A stretch of DNA of 47,034 nucleotides, taken from Pseudomonadota bacterium (GTDB lineage: Bacteria; Pseudomonadota; Gammaproteobacteria; Burkholderiales; SG8-39). The notes beneath the pieces are model-generated. The model saw only the letters and a list, made by a program, of their open reading frames with translations, was not told the DNA's origin and ran no database searches. The stretch covers positions 1 through 47,034 of the forward strand of contig JANXRZ010000013.1 of NCBI GenBank assembly GCA_025352885.1. The letters run 5' to 3'. Below are positions 9,938 to 18,721 of the stretch, in pieces. Positions within the stretch are counted from its first letter, which is position 1, and every line of letters begins with the position of its first letter. Made by a program: the position numbers and the translations under genes.

Positions 9938-11257
9938 GTGGCTGCTGCGCTCCCGCAAGCCCGTTCAGGACGCTACGGCGACCTCAAGAAGAGGCTTTTT
10001 TTCCTCCTCGGGGCGCTGCTCGTCTTTCGGGTGGGCGCGCACATCCCGGTCCCGGGCATCGACCCGAACGTCCTGGCCGATCTCTTCAAGAGCCAGCAGG
10101 GTGGGATCCTCGGCATGTTCAACATGTTTTCGGGCGGGGCGCTTTCGCGCTTCACGATTTTCGCGCTGGGAATCATGCCGTACATCTCAGCGTCGATCAT
10201 CATGCAGCTCATGACCGCGGTGAGCCCGCAGCTCGAGCAATTGCGCAAGGAAGGCGAAACAGGTCGGCGCAAGATCACCCAGTACACGCGTTACGGCACT
10301 GTGTTCCTCGCGCTGTTCCAGGCGACGGGCATTTCAATTGCCCTTGAGTCCCAGCCGGGTCTTGTCCTGGATCCCGGGCTCATGTTCCGCATCACTACGG
10401 TCACCACGCTTGTGACGGGCACCATGTTCCTCATGTGGCTCGGCGAGCAGATTACCGAACGCGGCCTGGGCAATGGCATCTCGATAATCATTTTTGCCGG
10501 CATTGCCGCGGGTCTGCCCAATGCGATCGCCGGCACGCTCGAACTGGTGCGTACCGGTGCGATGCATCCGGTCACTGCCCTGTTCATCGTGGCGGCCGTC
10601 GTCGTAGTGACCGCCTTCGTGTGCTTTGTCGAACGCGGCCAGCGAAAAATCCTGGTGAACTACGCCAAGCGGCAGGTCGGGAACAAGGTCTATGGCGGCC
10701 AAAGCTCACATCTGCCCTTCAAGCTGAACATGGCCGGCGTGATTCCGCCGATCTTCGCCTCGTCGCTGATCCTGTTCCCCGCCACCCTGCTGGGGTGGTT
10801 CGGCTCGGCCGAGGGCATGAATTGGCTCAAGGACGTGGCCGCGACGCTGTCGCCGGGCCAGCCCATTTACGTGATGATTTACGCAGCGCTGATCGTGTTC
10901 TTCTGCTTTTTCTACACCGCATTGCAGTACAACCCGAAGGAAACGGCAGACAACCTCAAGAAGTCGGGCGCGTTCGTCCCCGGCATCCGGCCGGGTGACC
11001 AGACAGCGCGCTACCTTGAGAAGATCCTTGTGCGGTTGACGCTAGCCGGCGCGATTTACGTGACCGTGGTGTGTCTCCTGCCCGAGTTCCTGATTCTCAA
11101 GTGGAACGTGCCTTTCTACTTCGGCGGGACTTCGTTGCTGATCATCGTCGTCGTCACGATGGACTTTATGGCTCAGGTGCAGGCCTACGTGATGACGCAC
11201 CAGTACGAAAGCCTGCTCAAGAAAGCGAATTTCAAGGGCGGCCTGACGGCGCGCTAG
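9938..11257 (+). CDS. secY: Protein translocase subunit SecY
   Basis: A 439-residue SecY with ten predicted membrane segments. The first follows [19 protein letters not shown] and the plug region lies after [10 protein letters not shown]. The cytoplasmic loop [19 protein letters not shown] and the C-terminal [13 protein letters not shown] are typical. It is the pore of the Sec translocon in the inner membrane and works with SecE, SecG and SecA. The start is GTG at 9938 with no clear Shine-Dalgarno, unlike its neighbours; coupling to rplO, 21 bases upstream, may help its translation. Confidence 0.98.
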   Translation: MAAALPQARSGRYGDLKKRLFFLLGALLVFRVGAHIPVPGIDPNVLADLFKSQQGGILGMFNMFSGGALSRFTIFALGIMPYISASIIMQLMTAVSPQLEQLRKEGETGRRKITQYTRYGTVFLALFQATGISIALESQPGLVLDPGLMFRITTVTTLVTGTMFLMWLGEQITERGLGNGISIIIFAGIAAGLPNAIAGTLELVRTGAMHPVTALFIVAAVVVVTAFVCFVERGQRKILVNYAKRQVGNKVYGGQSSHLPFKLNMAGVIPPIFASSLILFPATLLGWFGSAEGMNWLKDVAATLSPGQPIYVMIYAALIVFFCFFYTALQYNPKETADNLKKSGAFVPGIRPGDQTARYLEKILVRLTLAGAIYVTVVCLLPEFLILKWNVPFYFGGTSLLIIVVVTMDFMAQVQAYVMTHQYESLLKKANFKGGLTAR

Positions 11258-11278
11258 CAAGGAGAAGAAAAGCAGCCT

Positions 11279-11497
11279 ATGTCGAAGGAAGACGTGATCC
11301 AGATGCAGGGTGAGATCGTCGAGAACCTGCCGAACGCGACCTTCAGGGTCAAGCTCGAGAATGGCCACGTTGTCCTCGGGCATATTTCCGGAAAGATGCG
11401 GATGCATTACATCCGCATCCTGCCGGGTGACAAGGTCACGGTCGAACTGACCCCGTACGACCTCTCGCGGGCACGCATCGTGTTCCGCGCGAAGTAG
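11279..11497 (+). CDS. infA: Translation initiation factor IF-1
   Basis: A 72-residue single OB-fold protein ([49 protein letters not shown]). It is exactly the usual IF-1 length. IF-1 blocks the A site of the 30S subunit during initiation. AAGGAGAAG lies ahead of the ATG. Confidence 0.98.
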   Translation: MSKEDVIQMQGEIVENLPNATFRVKLENGHVVLGHISGKMRMHYIRILPGDKVTVELTPYDLSRARIVFRAK

Positions 11498-11513
11498 GAA
11501 ACAGGAGAGCACC

Positions 11514-11627
11514 ATGAAAGTAATGGCTTCGGTCAAGAAGATCTGTCGCAAATGCAAAATCGTGCGGCGCAAGCGCGTGGTGAGGGTGATCTGCACCGAT
11601 CCGCGCCACAAGCAGCGTCAGGGTTAA
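11514..11627 (+). CDS. rpmJ: 50S ribosomal protein L36 (zinc form)
   Basis: A 37-residue protein starting [20 protein letters not shown]. It has the complete zinc site of the C+ form of L36: Cys11, Cys14, Cys27 and His32. AGGAGA lies seven bases before the ATG. It is the last gene before the alpha-operon promoter. Confidence 0.97.
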   Translation: MKVMASVKKICRKCKIVRRKRVVRVICTDPRHKQRQG

Positions 11628-11631
11628 TGCA

Positions 11632-11660
11632 TTGAACAAGCAGGTCTTTTCGAATATAAT
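11632..11660 (+). promoter_or_regulatory. Sigma-70 promoter of the alpha operon
   Basis: TTGAAC (11632-11637), a 17-base spacer and a perfect TATAAT (11655-11660) make a near-consensus promoter. The -10 and the following bases are the same 13-base block as at 5596-5608. It lies directly after rpmJ and would drive rpsM-rpsK-rpsD-rpoA-rplQ. Confidence 0.88.
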
Positions 11661-11684
11661 CTTCGGTTTTCCGTTTTCGACCGC

Positions 11685-11700
11685 GGGGTCTGCCGGCCCC
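11685..11700 (+). promoter_or_regulatory. Short stem in the rpsM leader
   Basis: GGGG (11685-11688) can pair with CCCC (11697-11700), followed by TTTATT. In E. coli S4 represses the alpha operon through a pseudoknot before rpsM. This leader is too short to compare by eye, and the stem could be a weak attenuator or chance. Confidence 0.3.
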
Positions 11701-11727
11701 TTTATTAAAAGATTTGCGGAGTAATCC

Positions 11728-12108
11728 ATGGCACGTATCGCCGGAATAAACATTCCCAACCACCAGCATGCCGATGTTGCGCTGACGGCCATATTTGGCA
11801 TAGGTCACGCACGCGCGCAGGCCATTTGCAAGGCAGCTGGCGTCATCGGCACTCGCAAGATGAAAGACCTGGCAGATGCCGAGGTTGACCGCTTGCGCGA
11901 AGCCGTCGCCAAGTTCACAGTCGAAGGCGACCTGCGACGCGAAGTCTCGATGAGCATCAAGCGGCTCATGGACCTCGGCTGCTACCGCGGCCTGCGCCAT
12001 CGCAAAGGCCTGCCGGTTCGCGGCCAGCGCACGCGCACCAATGCACGGACGCGCAAGGGCCCCCGCAAGGCCGCAATCGCCGGCAAAGCAGCGCCGAGCA
12101 AGGGCTAA
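11728..12108 (+). CDS. rpsM: 30S ribosomal protein S13
   Basis: A 126-residue S13 ([20 protein letters not shown]; helix-two-turn-helix region; C-terminal basic tail [20 protein letters not shown]). It contacts P-site tRNA and forms bridges to L5. The tail ends in an Ala/Lys-rich stretch. GCGGAG precedes the ATG. Confidence 0.98.
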   Translation: MARIAGINIPNHQHADVALTAIFGIGHARAQAICKAAGVIGTRKMKDLADAEVDRLREAVAKFTVEGDLRREVSMSIKRLMDLGCYRGLRHRKGLPVRGQRTRTNARTRKGPRKAAIAGKAAPSKG

Positions 12109-12137
12109 GCGCTCGATAACGAATCACTAGGAACCTA

Positions 12138-12551
12138 ATGGCCAAGACCCAAAATCCGCAGCAGGTGCAGTCCGCAGCGCGGGCGCGCAAGAAGGTGAAG
12201 AAGAACGTCGCTGAGGGCATCGTTCACGTGCACGCGTCCTTCAACAACACCATCATCACGATCACCGACCGCCAGGGCAACACCCTTTCATGGGCGACCT
12301 CGGGCAACGCCGGCTTCAAGGGCTCGCGCAAGTCGACTCCGTTTGCCGCGCAGATCGCAGCGGAGAGGGCTGGTCGTGCCGCGCAGGAATGCGGCGTGAA
12401 GAACATTGAAGTGCGCATCAAGGGCCCGGGTCCGGGACGCGAATCGGCGGTTCGCGCGCTGAACGCGATCGGTATGAAGATCAGCAGCATCGCCGACGTA
12501 ACACCGGTGCCGCACAACGGCTGCCGCGCGCCCAAAAAGCGCCGCGTTTAA
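12138..12551 (+). CDS. rpsK: 30S ribosomal protein S11
   Basis: A 137-residue S11 with the conserved core ([35 protein letters not shown]) and the basic C-terminus [13 protein letters not shown]. It forms the platform of the 30S near the E site. The N-terminus is slightly longer than in E. coli. Confidence 0.98.
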   Translation: MAKTQNPQQVQSAARARKKVKKNVAEGIVHVHASFNNTIITITDRQGNTLSWATSGNAGFKGSRKSTPFAAQIAAERAGRAAQECGVKNIEVRIKGPGPGRESAVRALNAIGMKISSIADVTPVPHNGCRAPKKRRV

Positions 12552-12566
12552 GGCCAAGGAGAAAAC

Positions 12567-13196
12567 ATGGCAAGGAACCTGGACGCCAAGTGCCGTCAGT
12601 GCCGCAGGGAAGGCGAGAAGCTCTTCCTCAAAGGCGAAAAGTGCTTTACAGACAAGTGCGCCATCGAGCGCCGGGCGTACGCGCCTGGCCAGCATGGCCA
12701 GAAGAGCGGTATGCGCCTGTCGGATTACGGCAAGCAGCTCCGCGAAAAGCAGAAGATGCGCCGCATCTACGGCATCCTCGAGCGGCAATTCCGCAAGATC
12801 TACGCCGAGGCCGACCGGAAGAAAGGCATCACCGGCGAGAACCTTCTGCAGTTGCTCGAGTCGCGGCTGGACACGGTCGTGTTCCGGATGGGCTTCGGGG
12901 CATCGCGCTCGGAGTCGCGCCAGATCGTGCGCCACAACGGGATCCTTGTGAACGCAAAGCGCGTGAACATCCCTTCGTACTTCGTCAAGCCGGGCGACGT
13001 GGTAGAAGTCGCCGGGCCGGCCAAGGAGCAGCTGCGCATCAAGGCTGCGGCCGAAGCGACCGAGAGCCGGGGCGTTCCCGAATGGCTTGAGGTCGATGCC
13101 AAGGCGCTCAAAGGCACGTTCAAGAACCTGCCCGCGCGCTCTGAATTGCCGGCGTCGATCAACGAAAGCCTGGTCGTCGAGCTGTATTCCAAGTAA
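12567..13196 (+). CDS. rpsD: 30S ribosomal protein S4 (zinc-binding form)
   Basis: A 209-residue S4. The N-terminus keeps four cysteines, Cys9, Cys12, Cys26 and Cys31, the zinc-binding (C+) form. The S4 RNA-binding domain follows ([20 protein letters not shown]). S4 starts 30S assembly, controls accuracy, and in E. coli represses the alpha operon. AAGGAGAAA lies before the ATG. Confidence 0.98.
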   Translation: MARNLDAKCRQCRREGEKLFLKGEKCFTDKCAIERRAYAPGQHGQKSGMRLSDYGKQLREKQKMRRIYGILERQFRKIYAEADRKKGITGENLLQLLESRLDTVVFRMGFGASRSESRQIVRHNGILVNAKRVNIPSYFVKPGDVVEVAGPAKEQLRIKAAAEATESRGVPEWLEVDAKALKGTFKNLPARSELPASINESLVVELYSK

Positions 13197-13273
13197 GCGA
13201 AGTAGCCTAAGTATTCACACTCAGCAGCGGCCCGGATTTCGGGTCGCGCGTTTTACCTGTCAGGAACGCAAAC

Positions 13274-14257
13274 ATGCCGCAGACCGGATTTCTGAAACCG
13301 CGCATCGTCGATGTGCAGAATCTCTCGCCCTACCACGCCAAGGTCACGATGGAGCCCTTCGAGCGCGGCTATGGCCACACGCTGGGCAACGCGCTTCGCA
13401 GGGTCCTGTTGTCCTCCATGCCGGGCTACGCCCCGACCGAGGTGCAGATTGTCGGCGTCGTGCATGAGTACTCGACGCTCGATGGCGTCCGCGAGGACGT
13501 GGTCGACATCCTGCTCAACCTGAAAGGCGTCGTCCTGCGGCTGCATAACCGCCAGGAAGCGATCCTCACGCTCAAGAAGAACGGCGAAGGCACCGTAACG
13601 GCGGCCGATATCGAAGAGCAGCACGATGTCGAAATCATCAACCCCGAGCACGTTGTCGCCCACCTCACGGCCGGCGGCAAGCTCGAGATGCAGATCAAGG
13701 TGGAGATGGGCCGCGGTTACGTGCCGGGCAACATGCGCTACCTGCCCGAGGAGACCAAGGGCATAGGCCGCGTTATCCTCGACGCCTCCTTCAGCCCGGT
13801 TCGCCGCGTGTCGTACCTGGTCGAATCGGCGCGCGTCGAACAGCGCACGGACCTCGACAAGCTCGTCATCGACATCGAAACGAACGGCGCGATCGAGCCC
13901 GAAGAGTCGATCCGATACGCCGCGCGGATCCTCGTGGACCAGCTATCTGTTTTCGCGCAGCTCGAAGGCACCGCAATGCCGACGGAGTCGCCCAAGTCGC
14001 CGCAAGTCGATCCCATCCTCCTGCGTCCGGTGGATGACCTCGAACTCACGGTGCGTTCGGCCAACTGCCTCAAGGCTGAAAACATCTATTACATCGGGGA
14101 CCTCATCCAGCGCACGGAAACGGAGCTGTTGAAGACCCCGAACCTGGGTCGCAAGTCGCTGAACGAGATCAAGGAAGTGCTGGCCTCGCGCGGACTCACG
14201 CTCGGCATGAAGCTGGAGAACTGGCCGCCGGCCGGTCTCGAGCACGGCAGGAACTAG
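13274..14257 (+). CDS. rpoA: DNA-directed RNA polymerase subunit alpha
   Basis: A 327-residue alpha subunit. The N-terminal dimerisation domain has the family blocks [20 protein letters not shown] and [16 protein letters not shown]. The linker is followed by the C-terminal domain ([20 protein letters not shown]) with the Arg that binds UP elements, and by [13 protein letters not shown]. The 77-base gap after rpsD holds a small stem, CCCG (13231-13234) with CGGG (13240-13243). AGGAACG precedes the ATG. Confidence 0.99.
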   Translation: MPQTGFLKPRIVDVQNLSPYHAKVTMEPFERGYGHTLGNALRRVLLSSMPGYAPTEVQIVGVVHEYSTLDGVREDVVDILLNLKGVVLRLHNRQEAILTLKKNGEGTVTAADIEEQHDVEIINPEHVVAHLTAGGKLEMQIKVEMGRGYVPGNMRYLPEETKGIGRVILDASFSPVRRVSYLVESARVEQRTDLDKLVIDIETNGAIEPEESIRYAARILVDQLSVFAQLEGTAMPTESPKSPQVDPILLRPVDDLELTVRSANCLKAENIYYIGDLIQRTETELLKTPNLGRKSLNEIKEVLASRGLTLGMKLENWPPAGLEHGRN

Positions 14258-14275
14258 GACACCAAGGAATAAGCC

Positions 14276-14677
14276 ATGCGCCACGGCCACGGACTCAGGA
14301 AACTCAATCGCACATCGAGCCACCGGCTTGCCATGTTCCGCAACATGGCAGTCTCGATGCTGCGCCACGAAACCATCAACACCACGCTGCCCAAAGCCAA
14401 GGAACTGCGCCGGATCGTCGAGCCGTTGATCACGCTCGGCAAGGCGCCGACGCTTGCGAACCGGCGCCTGGCGTTCAATCGCCTGCGTGACCGGGAGATC
14501 GTCGGCAAGCTTTTCGACGAGCTCGGCCCGCGCTACGCGAAGCGCAATGGCGGGTACCTCAGCATCCTTAAGAACGGCTTTCGCAAGGGCGACAACGCCC
14601 CCATGGCAGTCGTCATGTTGATGGATCAGCCGGAAAAGCCCGCCGAGCCGAAGTCAGACGCCAAGGCGGCCGCTTAA
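14276..14677 (+). CDS. rplQ: 50S ribosomal protein L17
   Basis: A 133-residue L17 ([32 protein letters not shown] block at [19 protein letters not shown]). It ends with an extra Lys/Pro/Ala tail. It is the last gene of the ribosomal supercluster and is followed within 25 bases by a strong terminator. Confidence 0.98.
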   Translation: MRHGHGLRKLNRTSSHRLAMFRNMAVSMLRHETINTTLPKAKELRRIVEPLITLGKAPTLANRRLAFNRLRDREIVGKLFDELGPRYAKRNGGYLSILKNGFRKGDNAPMAVVMLMDQPEKPAEPKSDAKAAA

Positions 14678-14701
14678 CGCAGCTGCCTGGTCGCGGGACG
14701 C

Positions 14702-14730
14702 AAAAAAGCCGGGCGCTGCCCGGCTTTTTT
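14702..14730. terminator. Bidirectional Rho-independent terminator
   Basis: AAAAAA, GCCGGGC, loop GCT, GCCCGGC, TTTTTT: a perfect seven-base-pair GC stem with A and T runs on both sides. It can end the rplQ transcript on the plus strand and the glycerate kinase operon, whose stop codon is at 14742-14744, on the minus strand. Confidence 0.95.
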
Positions 14731-14741
14731 ATTTTGCGCTT

Positions 14742-16031
14742 TCAGGCGACGAGTATCACGCGGTAGTCGTTCACGTTCGTGAGGGTCGGCCCGGTCACGA
14801 CGAGATCGTCGATGCCGGAGAAAAAGGCCCACGAGTCGTGATTCGCCAACAGGGCCTTGGCGTTCAGTCCTGCTTGTGAAGCGCGGGCGAGCGAATCCGG
14901 AGCGAGGAATGCGCCAGCGTTGCTCTCGGATCCGTCGATGCCATCCGTATCCGCGGCAAGGGCGTGAACGCCTTCGAGCCCGCCAAGCTCTACCCCCAGG
15001 GACAGCAGGAACTCGCTGCAGCGTCCGCCTCGTCCACTGCCTTTGACGGTCACCGTGCATTCCCCGCCTGAAATCAGTGCGACAGGCGGCGTGAACGGCG
15101 CGCCCGTGGAACGCACTTCACGCGCGATGGCGGCCATCACCTTGCCCACTTCGCTTGCTTCCCCGGTAATGGAGTCGCTGAGGATGGCCGCCGAAATCCC
15201 GCCCGCGCGGAAGACCTCCGCGGCGGCCTCGAGCGAACGATGCGCCGTCGCGATGACGCGGTTTTCGGCCTTTGAAAATACCGGGTCACCGGGCTTCGGC
15301 GTTTCGGCGATTTCACCGCGCTTTCCGGCGCCCAAGTGGCGGCCTATCGACGCAGGCGGTTCTACCGCATAGCGTGAAAGGATCTCGAGCGCATCTTCGT
15401 AGGTCGACGGGTCGGGTGCGCACGGGCCGGAAGCAATGTGCGTCGGGTCATCACCCGTGACGTCTGAAATCACGAGCGCGAGGATCTTCGCGCTGCAGGC
15501 CGCGGCCAGCCGCCCACCTTGGATTACGGAGAGATGCTTCCTGACCGTGTTGATCTCCTGGATCGCCGCGCCGCAGGCGAGCAGCTTGCGAGTGACTTCC
15601 TTCAAATCGCCCATCGAAATGCCATCGACGGGGATGGAAAGCAGGCTCGAGCCCCCCCCGGATACCAGGGCCAGGAGCAGGTCATCGGGCCCGAGGGCGC
15701 GGACGCTCGAAAGGATTTCCCGCGCTGCCGCCTCGCCGCTTTCGTCGGGAACCGGATGCCCGGCTTCGACCACGCGGATCCGGCGGGTGGGTAGTGCGTG
15801 TCCATAACGGGTAATCACGAGCCCGGACAGGCGTGAATCAGCTGGCCAGTTTCTTTCCACAGCCGCCGCCATCGAAGCAGCCGCTTTGCCGGCGCCGATC
15901 ACGAGCGTCCTGCCCACCGGGGGCAGAGGGAGGTGCGGTGGAACGATTTTCAGCGGATCGGCTGCGGCAACCGCTGCGCGGTAGCTTTCGAGCAGCAGCT
16001 CCCGGAGCTGCGTCCCGCTGACGCTAGCCAA
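14742..16031 (-). CDS. Glycerate 2-kinase / MOFRL family protein (TtuD/GckA-like)
   Basis: A 429-residue protein if started at TTG 16031 (MASVSGTQLRELLLESY), which overlaps the end of the next gene upstream by eight bases; the frame runs on to 16205, but that part is the shadow of the neighbouring gene. The N-terminal kinase domain shows GAGKAAASMA and ALVSGGGSSLLSIP. The C-terminal MOFRL domain shows ALAADTDGIDGSESNAGAF. The family turns D-glycerate into 2-phosphoglycerate in tartrate, glyoxylate and serine routes, and is sometimes annotated as hydroxypyruvate reductase. It is the last gene of a minus-strand unit that starts with a TRAP transporter. Confidence 0.88.
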   Translation of the reverse strand: MASVSGTQLRELLLESYRAAVAAADPLKIVPPHLPLPPVGRTLVIGAGKAAASMAAAVERNWPADSRLSGLVITRYGHALPTRRIRVVEAGHPVPDESGEAAAREILSSVRALGPDDLLLALVSGGGSSLLSIPVDGISMGDLKEVTRKLLACGAAIQEINTVRKHLSVIQGGRLAAACSAKILALVISDVTGDDPTHIASGPCAPDPSTYEDALEILSRYAVEPPASIGRHLGAGKRGEIAETPKPGDPVFSKAENRVIATAHRSLEAAAEVFRAGGISAAILSDSITGEASEVGKVMAAIAREVRSTGAPFTPPVALISGGECTVTVKGSGRGGRCSEFLLSLGVELGGLEGVHALAADTDGIDGSESNAGAFLAPDSLARASQAGLNAKALLANHDSWAFFSGIDDLVVTGPTLTNVNDYRVILVA

Positions 16032-16671
16032 ACGTTTCCCGGGCCGCCGATCCGCGCAGGGCATAAAGGCGCGGGTAGTACTCCCGAAACGCTTCGCGAA
16101 TTTCCTCGACCGGCACGTCCGCGTAGGAACCGCGGCTGCGCAAGTACTCCATGTGACGTCGATCGTCGGCATCGAACGGATGAAAGATCGAATCATTCCG
16201 GCCATCGAATTCGAGCGGCTTTACGCGAAATTTCTCGCAGAGGGCGAGGTTGAAGGCGGGAGTTGCCTTCACCCATTTGCCCTCGATCAGGAGCTCCGCG
16301 AACCCGTGATAAATGAATTCGTCCCGGCCCATGAATTCAAGCAGGCGCGGGGTCGTAAGGTGATTCTTCACGTCCGCAAATCCGATGCGGGCGGGGATGC
16401 CAGCCGCGCGGGCCGTGGCCGCCAGCAACGAAGCTTTGCCGATGCAAAAGCCCTCGCCCGCGGCAATGCAGTCGCTCGCCCTGAAAGCGGAGGCGACCGT
16501 GAAATCGAGGAAGGGGTTGTACTTGATGCGGTCGCGAATCGCGTAATAAAGCGTCACCGCCCGTTCCAAATGAGTCGATCCTCGGGCATGTTCTTCGGCA
16601 AACGCCACCACCGACGGATGGCCACTGTCGATGTATTCCGCGCTGGCCAGATAAGGTTCGGATGCGTTCAC
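16024..16671 (-). CDS. Transglutaminase-like domain protein
   Basis: A 215-residue protein starting at GTG 16671, which overlaps the TGA of the hydrolase gene (GTGA). The transglutaminase-like core shows the nucleophile region GEGFCIGKASLLAATARAAG followed by GIPARIGFADVKNHL, and the His region IYHGFAELLIEGKWVKATPAFN. Where most members have an Asp after the His (WVxxDPA), this one has Thr-Pro. No signal peptide is seen, so it is probably cytoplasmic. Its substrate is unknown; such proteins may be proteases, amidases or inactive binding proteins. It has overlapping ends with both neighbours. Confidence 0.75.
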   Translation of the reverse strand: MNASEPYLASAEYIDSGHPSVVAFAEEHARGSTHLERAVTLYYAIRDRIKYNPFLDFTVASAFRASDCIAAGEGFCIGKASLLAATARAAGIPARIGFADVKNHLTTPRLLEFMGRDEFIYHGFAELLIEGKWVKATPAFNLALCEKFRVKPLEFDGRNDSIFHPFDADDRRHMEYLRSRGSYADVPVEEIREAFREYYPRLYALRGSAARETFG

Positions 16672-17528
16672 TTGTCGAGCTTCATCATTTTCCGGGTTCC
16701 CGTGAACAACGGGCTGGACTGGTTGCACAATTCGTCGAGCACGGTGAAATGGTCCGCCCCCGGCACTTCGATATCCGCCGTGACGGCCGACTTCCAGCGC
16801 GAGCCGAGCAACGCGTTCTGCCGCTTGAACTCGGAGCTTTCGCGCCCGCCCACTGCCGTGACGACCGGCGCACGCGTAGCAGGCGGCATGAAGGCCGGGG
16901 AGAGCTTGAGCGCGGCGGCCTCGTCGAGCCTGAGGTCGGGATTCAGCCAGTCGACCTCGACGATCGGCCGCAAGTCATAAACCCCGCTCACCGAAAGGCC
17001 ACCCTTGAAAAGGTCGCGTGGCAGATCCTTGTCGTAAACAGGCCAGAGCGCCGCCATCATCATCGCCGTCAGGTGACCTCCCGCCGAATGCCCGGCCACG
17101 TACAGCCTGTCCTGGTCCATGCCATAGTCTTCGCAGTGCTTCCAAAGCCACCCCGAGGCGCGCAGCATTTGCTTGACGATCTCTTCGATCGTCACCGCGG
17201 GGCAAAGGTCGTAGTTCACCGCGACAATCGATACGCCCGCATCCACCCAGGCCGGCGCGAGAAAAGAGAAGTCATGCTTGTCCATGGCGCGCCAAAACCC
17301 GCCGTGAATGAACATCATGCAAGTGCCGTCCCCCTTGCGGGCCGGAAAGATGTCGAGCGTCTCGCCGGCGCTTTCGCCGTATTGGCGGTCCAGGTAGCAG
17401 ATCATGGACGAGCGCGTCCGGGCCGACTTCTCCGCCCATCGCGACATCACGGCCGGATGGTCGGGAAAGAGCACACGGTTGTTGTACTCGCGGCTGTAGA
17501 ACTCGTTGTTACCCATGGTTTCGTCCAT
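16668..17528 (-). CDS. Alpha/beta hydrolase (esterase / kynurenine-formamidase-like)
   Basis: About 286 residues from ATG 17528; ATG 17516, with GGA seven bases upstream, is an equally possible start. The oxyanion motif HGGFWR is at residues 75-80, the nucleophile in GHSAGGH (Ser148), and a late His in GADHF. The HGG(F/Y)W form is found in bacterial and animal kynurenine formamidases and related arylesterases. The N-terminal EYNNRVLFPDHP block also occurs in this group. Its gene lies between gentisate dioxygenase and the transglutaminase-like gene with almost no spacing. The actual substrate cannot be read from the sequence. Confidence 0.8.
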   Translation of the reverse strand: MDETMGNNEFYSREYNNRVLFPDHPAVMSRWAEKSARTRSSMICYLDRQYGESAGETLDIFPARKGDGTCMMFIHGGFWRAMDKHDFSFLAPAWVDAGVSIVAVNYDLCPAVTIEEIVKQMLRASGWLWKHCEDYGMDQDRLYVAGHSAGGHLTAMMMAALWPVYDKDLPRDLFKGGLSVSGVYDLRPIVEVDWLNPDLRLDEAAALKLSPAFMPPATRAPVVTAVGGRESSEFKRQNALLGSRWKSAVTADIEVPGADHFTVLDELCNQSSPLFTGTRKMMKLDK

Positions 17529-17546
17529 CAACAATCAAGAATCGAG

Positions 17547-18605
17547 TCAGCCGCGCTGCTCACGCAAGAGGCCGAGCGCTACCTGGGCTGGGCGGTCCGA
17601 ATACGAGAACAGCACCGTTTCGCCGGTGCTTTCAAATTGCACCGGTTGCCAGGAGGGCACGACAAAAGTGTCACGGGGGGAGAACCGGAACTTCTCCTTG
17701 CCGATCTTCACCACGCCTTCGCCTTCCGCGACCGAGTAAATCGTCCCATCGGTGGAGCGATAGGGACTGGATTGGAAAGCAGCGGGTAGCAGCTGGATGA
17801 ATGCGCCGATCGTGGGCATTGCGAATCCGCCTGTGAGCGGATTGATGAACTGCATCTTCCAGCCGTGACACGTATCGACGGGCTCGTTGCGCGCCAGTGC
17901 AGCGAGCGTTTCGCGGCTGCGTTCGTACGGGTAGTTGAAGATCGGCGAGGTCTTCGACGTGGGCAACGGCCCGATGGGGACGAGATTGTTGCCATAGCTT
18001 GAGTACGACGCGCCTTCGTTCCGCGTAACCGGTTGCTCGTCTTCGGCGAATGTCTCCATGAACTGCGCGCCGAACAGCTGCAGGATCTGGATGTCCAGGC
18101 CGTCCATCCAGACAACCGGCTCGTTGCCGGGATTGCCGTGGTCGTGCCACGTCCAGGAAGGGGTAATGATGAAGTCGCCCGGCCGCATCGTGGTCCGTTC
18201 CCCATCCACGGCCGTATATGCGCCGGATCCTTCTACGATGAAGCGCAACGCGGACTGCGTATGCCGGTGGCTCGGGGCGACTTCCCCCGGGAGGATGAGT
18301 TGCAATCCGCAATAGAGGCTGCGCGTGATGCACGACTGCCCGCGCAACCCCGGGTTCTCCAGGATCAGGACCCTGCGGACCGCTTCAGCCGCGGTGATGA
18401 GGCTGCCCGACTCCATGATGAAAGGCCGGATGTCGGCGTACTTCCAGAGGGCCGGCACACAGCCCGGTGTGGGGAGCGGCGGCACGAGGGCGTGCAGCAC
18501 TTCCCAGAGTGCGGTCAGGTTTTCACGGTCAAGCCGGGAATAGAACTCCGCGCGCGCGCCTTCCCCGCTCGGGGCCTGTGGCATGACTTTGCTCGCGACT
18601 TGCAT
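17547..18605 (-). CDS. Gentisate 1,2-dioxygenase-like bicupin
   Basis: A 352-residue two-cupin protein. The N-terminal cupin holds the iron ligands His113 and His115 ([16 protein letters not shown]) and His154 in [12 protein letters not shown] second cupin follows near residues 260-340. Gentisate dioxygenase opens gentisate (2,5-dihydroxybenzoate) to maleylpyruvate. 1-Hydroxy-2-naphthoate and salicylate dioxygenases are close relatives and cannot be excluded. No maleylpyruvate isomerase or fumarylpyruvate hydrolase gene is recognised in the window. It lies behind the TRAP genes with a 116-base gap that holds a GC hairpin. Confidence 0.88.
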   Translation of the reverse strand: MQVASKVMPQAPSGEGARAEFYSRLDRENLTALWEVLHALVPPLPTPGCVPALWKYADIRPFIMESGSLITAAEAVRRVLILENPGLRGQSCITRSLYCGLQLILPGEVAPSHRHTQSALRFIVEGSGAYTAVDGERTTMRPGDFIITPSWTWHDHGNPGNEPVVWMDGLDIQILQLFGAQFMETFAEDEQPVTRNEGASYSSYGNNLVPIGPLPTSKTSPIFNYPYERSRETLAALARNEPVDTCHGWKMQFINPLTGGFAMPTIGAFIQLLPAAFQSSPYRSTDGTIYSVAEGEGVVKIGKEKFRFSPRDTFVVPSWQPVQFESTGETVLFSYSDRPAQVALGLLREQRG

Positions 18606-18644
18606 GACGCTTCTCCGTGCGCGCTGGAGTCCAATTCTAGCAAA

Positions 18645-18664
18645 GCCCCCTACGAGACGGGGGC
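18645..18664. other. GC hairpin between dctM and the dioxygenase gene
   Basis: GCCCCC (18645-18650) pairs with GGGGGC (18659-18664) around an eight-base loop. On the minus strand it lies after dctM and is followed by CTTTGCTAGAAT rather than a T run, so it may be a weak terminator, an RNA processing site or a pause site separating transporter and enzyme genes. Confidence 0.4.
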
Positions 18665-18721
18665 GTTTAAGCCTGCGATCAGGGCGATTTCGCTAACCAA
18701 AACACGGGTTTAACGAGTCGC

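Noticed and set aside
16032..16205. N-terminal extension of the glycerate kinase
   Set aside because: The extra 58 codons are Arg/Ser/Pro-rich and lie over the transglutaminase-like gene in another frame. TTG 16031 gives a normal N-terminus at the gene junction.
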